Positions 58,630-64,000 of a stretch of 64,000 bases of DNA are shown piece by piece. The position numbers and the translations under genes are program-made. The notes beneath the pieces are model-generated. The model was not told the DNA's origin and did not search any database. It saw only the letters and a list, made by a program, of their open reading frames with translations. Origin of the DNA: Thamnaconus septentrionalis. Taxonomy: Eukaryota > Chordata > Actinopteri > Tetraodontiformes > Monacanthidae. Each line of letters starts with the position of its first letter. Position 1 is the stretch's first letter. The stretch is from positions 16,285,944 to 16,349,943 of the forward strand of contig CM020502.1 of NCBI GenBank assembly GCA_009823395.1. The letters run 5' to 3'.

Positions 58630-60929
58630 TTCCAAAAAAAATGGCTGCATTTTTGCTTGTTTGTTTTTTAGAACTAAGAGGAAAAAACATGAGAATTTAG
58701 CTTTATGTTAGCGTTTCATTTTGTATACAACAGTGGCTTTTCCACTTTTTCATTTATGACATTACATAAGAGACCTGCATGCAGAGCAGGTGCGTGACCT
58801 TGAATAACAATAGTCTGGTTCCCATCTCAATGTGAGGCAACAGCAAAGCAAAAAAAAAAAAAAGTAAATGGAATGCAAACTGGGTGCACTCCCGCTAATT
58901 GGTTGGAGAGGTAAACTGATCGCGGCACAGGCGGTGTAGGCAGGCAGCGTAATGTGGCTGTAATAAAGTGTGGGAGAAGTGGAGTCTGCCAGACACAAAG
59001 CCAGCGGCCGCCTTGGAAGCTTATCACTCCACTTACCACACACACAGTCACAGTGGCTCACAAGTCCTTAATATCCTTTCAGTTTGGCTTGTTTTGCCAA
59101 TGCTACACGGTGGTGGGCTTTTCCTACAGTTGGCAAATGTGCTTCCGTCGCCCAATTTGACCATTTTCTCTTTTACAAAGTCAACATAAGCGACGCTGAT
59201 TTGGAAAGAGAAAAGCAAATGGACGAAAATGCTCTGTCGTTGTCAGGGGGCAGAATGAGCGGAGTTGCAACAGGAATGCAAAAATAATCACGAGTTACAA
59301 CCGAGGTATGGAGAATAGCATCTCTAAATACACAATGCGCAACCTTTCAGCTGTGCGTGTGTTGATTTCTCTTCCGCTTTCCAAATTCGCCAGTTTAAAG
59401 TACTCATAAACCCAAGACAATGAAAACAAGGTCATTGTCAGGTATCACGATTGCCAGGTGAAATCCTCGAGAATCGTGATGAGGAGTATTTTTGTATGAT
59501 TGGCTTTTAAAAAAATAAGCATATACTCGAGAAAAAAACACACTGGTAGCCTTTAATTTTAAATCAAACATGCGTTTCCAGAAATGCGTTTCTCGCACTG
59601 CAATTTACATTTTTCAAACATTACAGTGCATTTCACCGCTGGCACTTGTTTAACAGCGGAGGATCAGGCAGCGAGTTGTGTTTTCACATGTGGAGACAGT
59701 AATCCAGAGCAGCCCCGCTGTCAGCAACAGCTTGAATTTCCTGCAGAACAAATCCATGTAGGTGCATCCGCCCACACGCACACTCTGCCGGCTAAACGCA
59801 TCGAAGCGCCGAGGCAACTTTTCTTGAATTGTAAAGCGCTCATTTCGGTGTCACCATGCCGCTGTCGTAAACGTTCAACGCAATTCAGCTGAACACCTTG
59901 ACACACATATGGTCAGAATCTAACGCACAGCCCCCAGCACGCAAAATCCACTGACGGTCGGAGTTAAAGGGCGCCGTCGCGCAAATGCTCGTCCCTCAGT
60001 GATATTACCCTCAAAACTCGCGGAGTTTATGATGGACTTTGGAATACAAACAAGACGCTGGGGTCGTTTCGCATTGGTGGAAAGACACTAATTAGTGCCG
60101 CTCGTTGTCATTGCCAAGATCCAGTTGAGGGAAAAAAAAAATGATACCGAGAAAGAAGGCACCATATGCTGAGAGTGGTTAGACTTGGACAGTGTTGCTG
60201 AACAAATGAGCTGCTGGTGGATGTCCATTTTTAAATCATCCAACCATCTTTGCGTCATGACTAATGCCCGACTGTTCAAGCGTTCAGAAGTGTTTTTTCG
60301 TTTGTTTTTTTTAATCTTACATGTGAACATATCACCAGTCATAATTGCTGTCACAGTTGCTACTGACATAGAAATAACACTGTCTGTAACAGCATCTGCT
60401 GGTGTAACCAACAGTCTGCGCTACCGTTCAGTCCTGGTGTGCCACTCACGCTGCTAGCCTTGTTTCACAATGCGCTGTTGTCTGGGTCTGCTCGAGGCTT
60501 CTGCCTTTACAGAAAAAGGGTTTAAACTACTGCCACCTCAGTGCTTGACCTTGGTGGGAACTATTGACTGTAGTTTGGTCTTGAGTGCCCTCTTATGACA
60601 TGGCACGACACAAATAAAGCTGGATTGAATCAGCTATAGTATTAATAATCAAAGTTTTATGTTAAATAACTAATTCTGATAAATTAAACATTTCCAACTG
60701 CACTCCACTGTTTGACCTCTCTCCTTTTGAATCGAATTAAGTGCCCTGAGCTGCTTCAAAATACAATTTTAAATCCTCAAAGTGAAATATATTCAGTTTT
60801 TAACTGGAAAATGAACTAAAAATATAAAGTTGGTCCCATTGTACCACCATGTTCATACGTTATTCCTGTATGGGAAAACTGAATATGGGAAAACACACTC
60901 ACTGGTAACTCTATTGTGCACAGTGGTCA
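58630..60929. other. Non-coding stretch
   Basis: A-run at 58850-58863. 59580-59890 is open in one plus frame without a domain. No repeat recognised. Confidence 0.4.
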
Positions 60930-61150
60930 ATTGCGTGCTAACACAAATAGCTAATCAGCCAATCAGACAGCATCAACTCAATGCATTTAGGTATGTAGAC
61001 ATGGTGAAGACCACCGTTGCTGAAGTTCAAAGCCAGCATCAGAAGAGGAGAAGAGAGGATTTAAGTGACTTTGAACATGGCACGGATGTCGGTGCCATTG
61101 ATGAAGTGATTACTTGACAAAGTGCGCTAATCTACTGAGATTTTCCACAC
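60930..61150 (+). pseudogene. Tc1/mariner transposase N-terminus, truncated
   Basis: 'ctaatcagccaatcagacag', 'catcaactcaatgcatttag' and 'gtagacatggtgaagacc' form the 5' leader I know from a fish Tc1-like element, and the frame from about 61042 reads RREDLSDFEHGTDVGAI, matching the start of that family's transposase (DLSDFERG...VGA), just before its helix-turn-helix DNA-binding region. The expected start codon is mutated. A stop (TGA, 61115-61117) and loss of similarity after 'ctactgagattttcc' (61142) leave no catalytic DDE part. Only the first tenth or so of the protein remains, and neither terminal repeat was found. Confidence 0.75.
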
Positions 61151-62706
61151 AGAAGCAGGCTGAGAGGACGGAGGTATCCTCCTGTTGGTTTTCTTACCAT
61201 CAGACACTTGGAGCACGGCTTTATATTTCATCTTCATAATCACCACAAGATCTCCCAACAGGGCATGAAACTCTTGGCAGAATACAAAATAAAGCAACGC
61301 GTTTCACATCATCTCTGGGTTGTTGTTTTTTTTTTTATTAATTCATACATCTTATTTGCCAGAGTAAATACAACATTTAAAGACCCGAGAGTTTGGATGA
61401 GTGTCTGTGTCTAACAGCATGTGACGGGCCGAGATGGAAGGCAAGTCATCTGTGAATTAAACCAAAGCAGCAAAAGGGGGAAAATAAAACAATCCATCAT
61501 TTCTCAATCATAGCACGACTCACTGTTGATTGACAGGTGGTGTCTCCCTACTGCGCTCCAAATGAACGCCGACGGGATTGGAGTGAGGGATGGAAGCTAA
61601 ACAAAAACTTTTTTTCTTTTCCAAAATTAACCACCTTGTATGTTTTATCCAGATTTTCTCTCACTCTCTCTCTCTTTGTCTCTCGCTCTCTCTTCTGTGG
61701 AGCTGCACAGTAGTTTTCCAGGAGGGGTGCCTCTTTGGATTCAGGCCACACGTCCATCAGCTAAGTTGTGATGACTCATGCTGTTACAGCATGCCTACGC
61801 ATCTCTCCCTCTGCTGCGTACTAACTCTGTCTGTTTCTGCGCTTTCCTCTCCATCCCTCGCTGCTGCTGCTGCTGTCGTGCACGCACTCAAGCACGCACT
61901 CCCCTTTCATTCTGCAATACAAAAAAAAAAAAAAAAAGCTGGAGCAGTGTTCCTCGCTGCCACCAATCCATGCCCTCATTTTAAACGTATCTCCTGCCTA
62001 ATTCATTCAGTTATGCAACGGACAATTATACAACCCCGTTCCACACCCTCCTCAAAGGCTAACCTCGCAAGGACACCCGGGAGCACAGCGGTAAACAGGA
62101 CGCCGGCCGAGCAGAGAGGGTCTGGAGGGGAGAGGCGGTGGAGGATGTGTGTAAGTAATTTTAATAAAGAGGTGGAATACTGTTAAGAGCCATCACGGAC
62201 TAATGATAGGAAATGAATAACGGGGAGGGAAGGAGCTGGTGTGAAATTGTCAATTAGGATTTTCTTCCTGCAGCGACTGGAGGGAATTCAATAAAGCCAG
62301 AGGCAACAGCGGCGCCACCCCCCAGCCCCTCCCCTTCCCCCGTCCATATGAATATCACAGAGGCCACGCCAGCGCCTCGCCGTGTGAACCGCAGCTCTCG
62401 AGGCAAACTGCAGATTAGGAGATCATCTTTAATGATGGCGGCGCAGTGGTCACTGCGACTATTATGATTATCCAGTTAATGTCGACCTCTCGGGCGGCTG
62501 CTCGTTTCGTTATACGTCCGTCCGCAGATTGCATCCAGTTTGATGGCAGCTTGGTCGCAGGCGCAGGATGTAAACATTGGCGAAGGCGACGCCTTACTGC
62601 GAACTTTTCGACGTGATTCAGGGTGAAAGTTTAAAATTTTTATTGTAAGGATAAAGTCAAGTTTGCATCGCCTGATGCACTATTTAGTCAGGATGTTTGT
62701 ATGCGT
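61151..62706. other. Non-coding stretch
   Basis: TC-rich tract at 61660-61692, (CTG)n at 61861-61872, A17 at about 61921-61937. 62190-62560 is GC-richer, repeat-free and contains words such as GTCAATTAGGA and TTTAATGATGG; it could be a conserved element. No exon supported. Confidence 0.35.
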
Positions 62707-62707
62707 G

Positions 62708-62755
<48 letters not shown>

Positions 62756-62776
62756 AATATATATATATATTATATC
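62707..62776. repeat. (TA)n microsatellite, interrupted
   Basis: About 70 bp of TA with TACATA and TAAATA interruptions. Confidence 0.95.
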
Positions 62777-63489
62777 TATAAAGACTTATAAAATTTCTCC
62801 AGTGTTCTTACAGTTGAAATCCTATTTTTATTTTATTTTTATTTTTTTAACTTTTCTTTCGTATGTTTTGGTTTTGTATCCCTTTTATTTTCTCATTTTC
62901 CTTCATGTTTGAAATAAATAAATAAATGAAATCAAAATCAAATCAAATAATACATGCCAGACATCTTAAATACCCTTTTAATACTTCAGGTATTTCCCTA
63001 CAATATGAAGCAGCTAAAGTGACTCTCTGAAATCAACAGTGCTTTAACTAACAATGTTATTAGAACAAATTATAGTGATGAATCCACGGATCATTATTTC
63101 CATTTGAATCCTGCTGCATCATGGATTGATTTTCACAGTGCGCAACAGTGCCTCTCAGTTCCTTGTTAAACTGTCCATAAACGCTGCACTTTCAGCCCAA
63201 TCTCTCAACTCTCGTGGCTCACGGCCACAGCAGGTAGCTTCTTCTTTAACCCTAAAAGGCTCTTAAAACTATAAAAAGCTGCGGCAGTTTCTGACAGGAG
63301 AGCGAAATGGAGCATTAAGCGGCTTAAAAGTAAAGTTGGCAGATGAGATCAAGGGAAACTAAAGTCAATATTGTCGCTGAAGATGCACGAGGAAGGTTGG
63401 CCTGTGCGCACAATCATTTGCTTTGGCTAGTTTTCAATGAGAATGAGCAATTTATCAGACAGTCTGTAGGTTTACATGCACTGCTGGGT
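62777..63489. other. Non-coding stretch
   Basis: T- and A-rich to 62950 with an (AAAT)n-like tract at 62913-62928. Nothing else recognised. Confidence 0.4.
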
Positions 63490-63860
63490 TGAATAGAATA
63501 GAATAGAATGGAATAAACCTTTATTAGTCCTGTGTGGGGAAATTACAGCAGCAGGAGAAATTATAGATAACGATATGGAAAGAATAAGAATTATAAATAA
63601 AAAAAACACTATAAAAGGTACAAACAATGGCTGTATATACAAAAGTACTCATGCCTGCGTGCGTTTTGAGTCTGGTGCAGCCATTCACTTGGAACAGCGT
63701 TTGTTCTGGAGTCTAACAGCTGAAGGAAGGAAGGACCTGCATTACCTCTCCCTCACACATCCTGTTGCTGATGGAGCTTCTCAATCATGTGAGTCCTACT
63801 CAGAGTATTTGCTTCACCTCGTATGGGTTTGGGCCGCGTTTTGTCACAATTATGTACCAC
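63490..63860 (-). repeat. LINE/SINE-type repeat, reverse orientation, with AATAG tail
   Basis: 'gaatagaatagaatagaatg' followed by 'aacctttattagtcctg' and 'gtggggaaatta' is the reverse complement of a common fish non-LTR retroelement 3' tail. Downstream 'tgttctggagtctaacagct' and 'gaaggaaggacctgcattac' belong to the body of such repeats. The frame at 63575-63919 follows the repeat and is not a gene. Exact family unresolved. Confidence 0.55.
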
Positions 63861-64000
63861 CTCAACGTGGGTGGAGTATGTTGGAATCGTCAGGGCAAAT
63901 CGGCCTGAAAGCCATTTGATGTCATGTGACTGTCAAAAATAGATTTTTCACATTGTGTCAACATTGTCTTAATGTCCGCGATTGGCCATGAGTGGCATCA

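Noticed and set aside
61590..62186. 198-codon plus-strand frame
   Set aside because: Crosses a TC tract, a CTG run and an A17 run; low complexity explains the open frame.

Overview
The window looks like non-coding DNA from a teleost (bony fish) nuclear genome, probably a large intron or a gene-poor intergenic stretch. I see no complete protein-coding gene, no RNA gene and no viral or bacterial feature. Three things point to a teleost: families of short DNA transposons with terminal inverted repeats, interspersed repeats I know from fish genomes (the 'cagctgggataggctc' family, the 'caactcaatgcatttagg' Tc1 type, CAGTGGTGGGAAGTAAC hAT ends), and abundant CA/TA/GA microsatellites. The exact species cannot be told from the sequence. 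The open reading frames, up to about 250 codons, lack recognisable domains and mostly run through repeats or simple sequence.

Layout. 0-6 kb: a SINE-like repeat fragment, two copies of a PIF/Harbinger-type element (one still encoding the start of a Myb/SANT-like domain) and a hAT element with a perfect 8-bp target duplication. 6-16 kb: CA microsatellite, a TTAA-flanked MITE fragment, a duplicated unknown repeat, a 69-bp hAT mini-element, inverted repeats, a 57-bp-arm hairpin, a second hAT type, and a Harbinger transposase pseudogene present as two convergent copies. 16-32 kb: mostly unique sequence with a 7-unit minisatellite, a TCTTGG-rich repeat, two weak exon candidates near 24.3 and 25.7 kb, another TTAA MITE and a decayed Harbinger copy. 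32-38.5 kb: the densest simple-repeat zone, with an 18-bp minisatellite, GT, GAGT, TTG, GT, AC, TC and GA arrays, a 417-bp foldback element, and two TTAA MITEs that each contain a very long TA array. 38.5-48.7 kb: another TTAA MITE, two foldbacks, a hAT with an 8-bp duplication, and a Harbinger copy split by a second MITE. 48.7-64 kb: quiet unique sequence with possible conserved non-coding blocks, decayed TATCGG-type repeats, the fourth full-length-type Harbinger copy, a Tc1 transposase fragment, a TA array and a LINE/SINE-type tail.

The elements do not form a pathway. They give a relative history: the Harbinger-like family was in place before the 47.5 kb MITE inserted into one copy, and the TTAA MITE family carried a short TATATA seed that appears to have expanded into the TA arrays of two copies. 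All family names come from recognition of ends, target duplications and residual protein motifs by eye. No alignment or database search was run.
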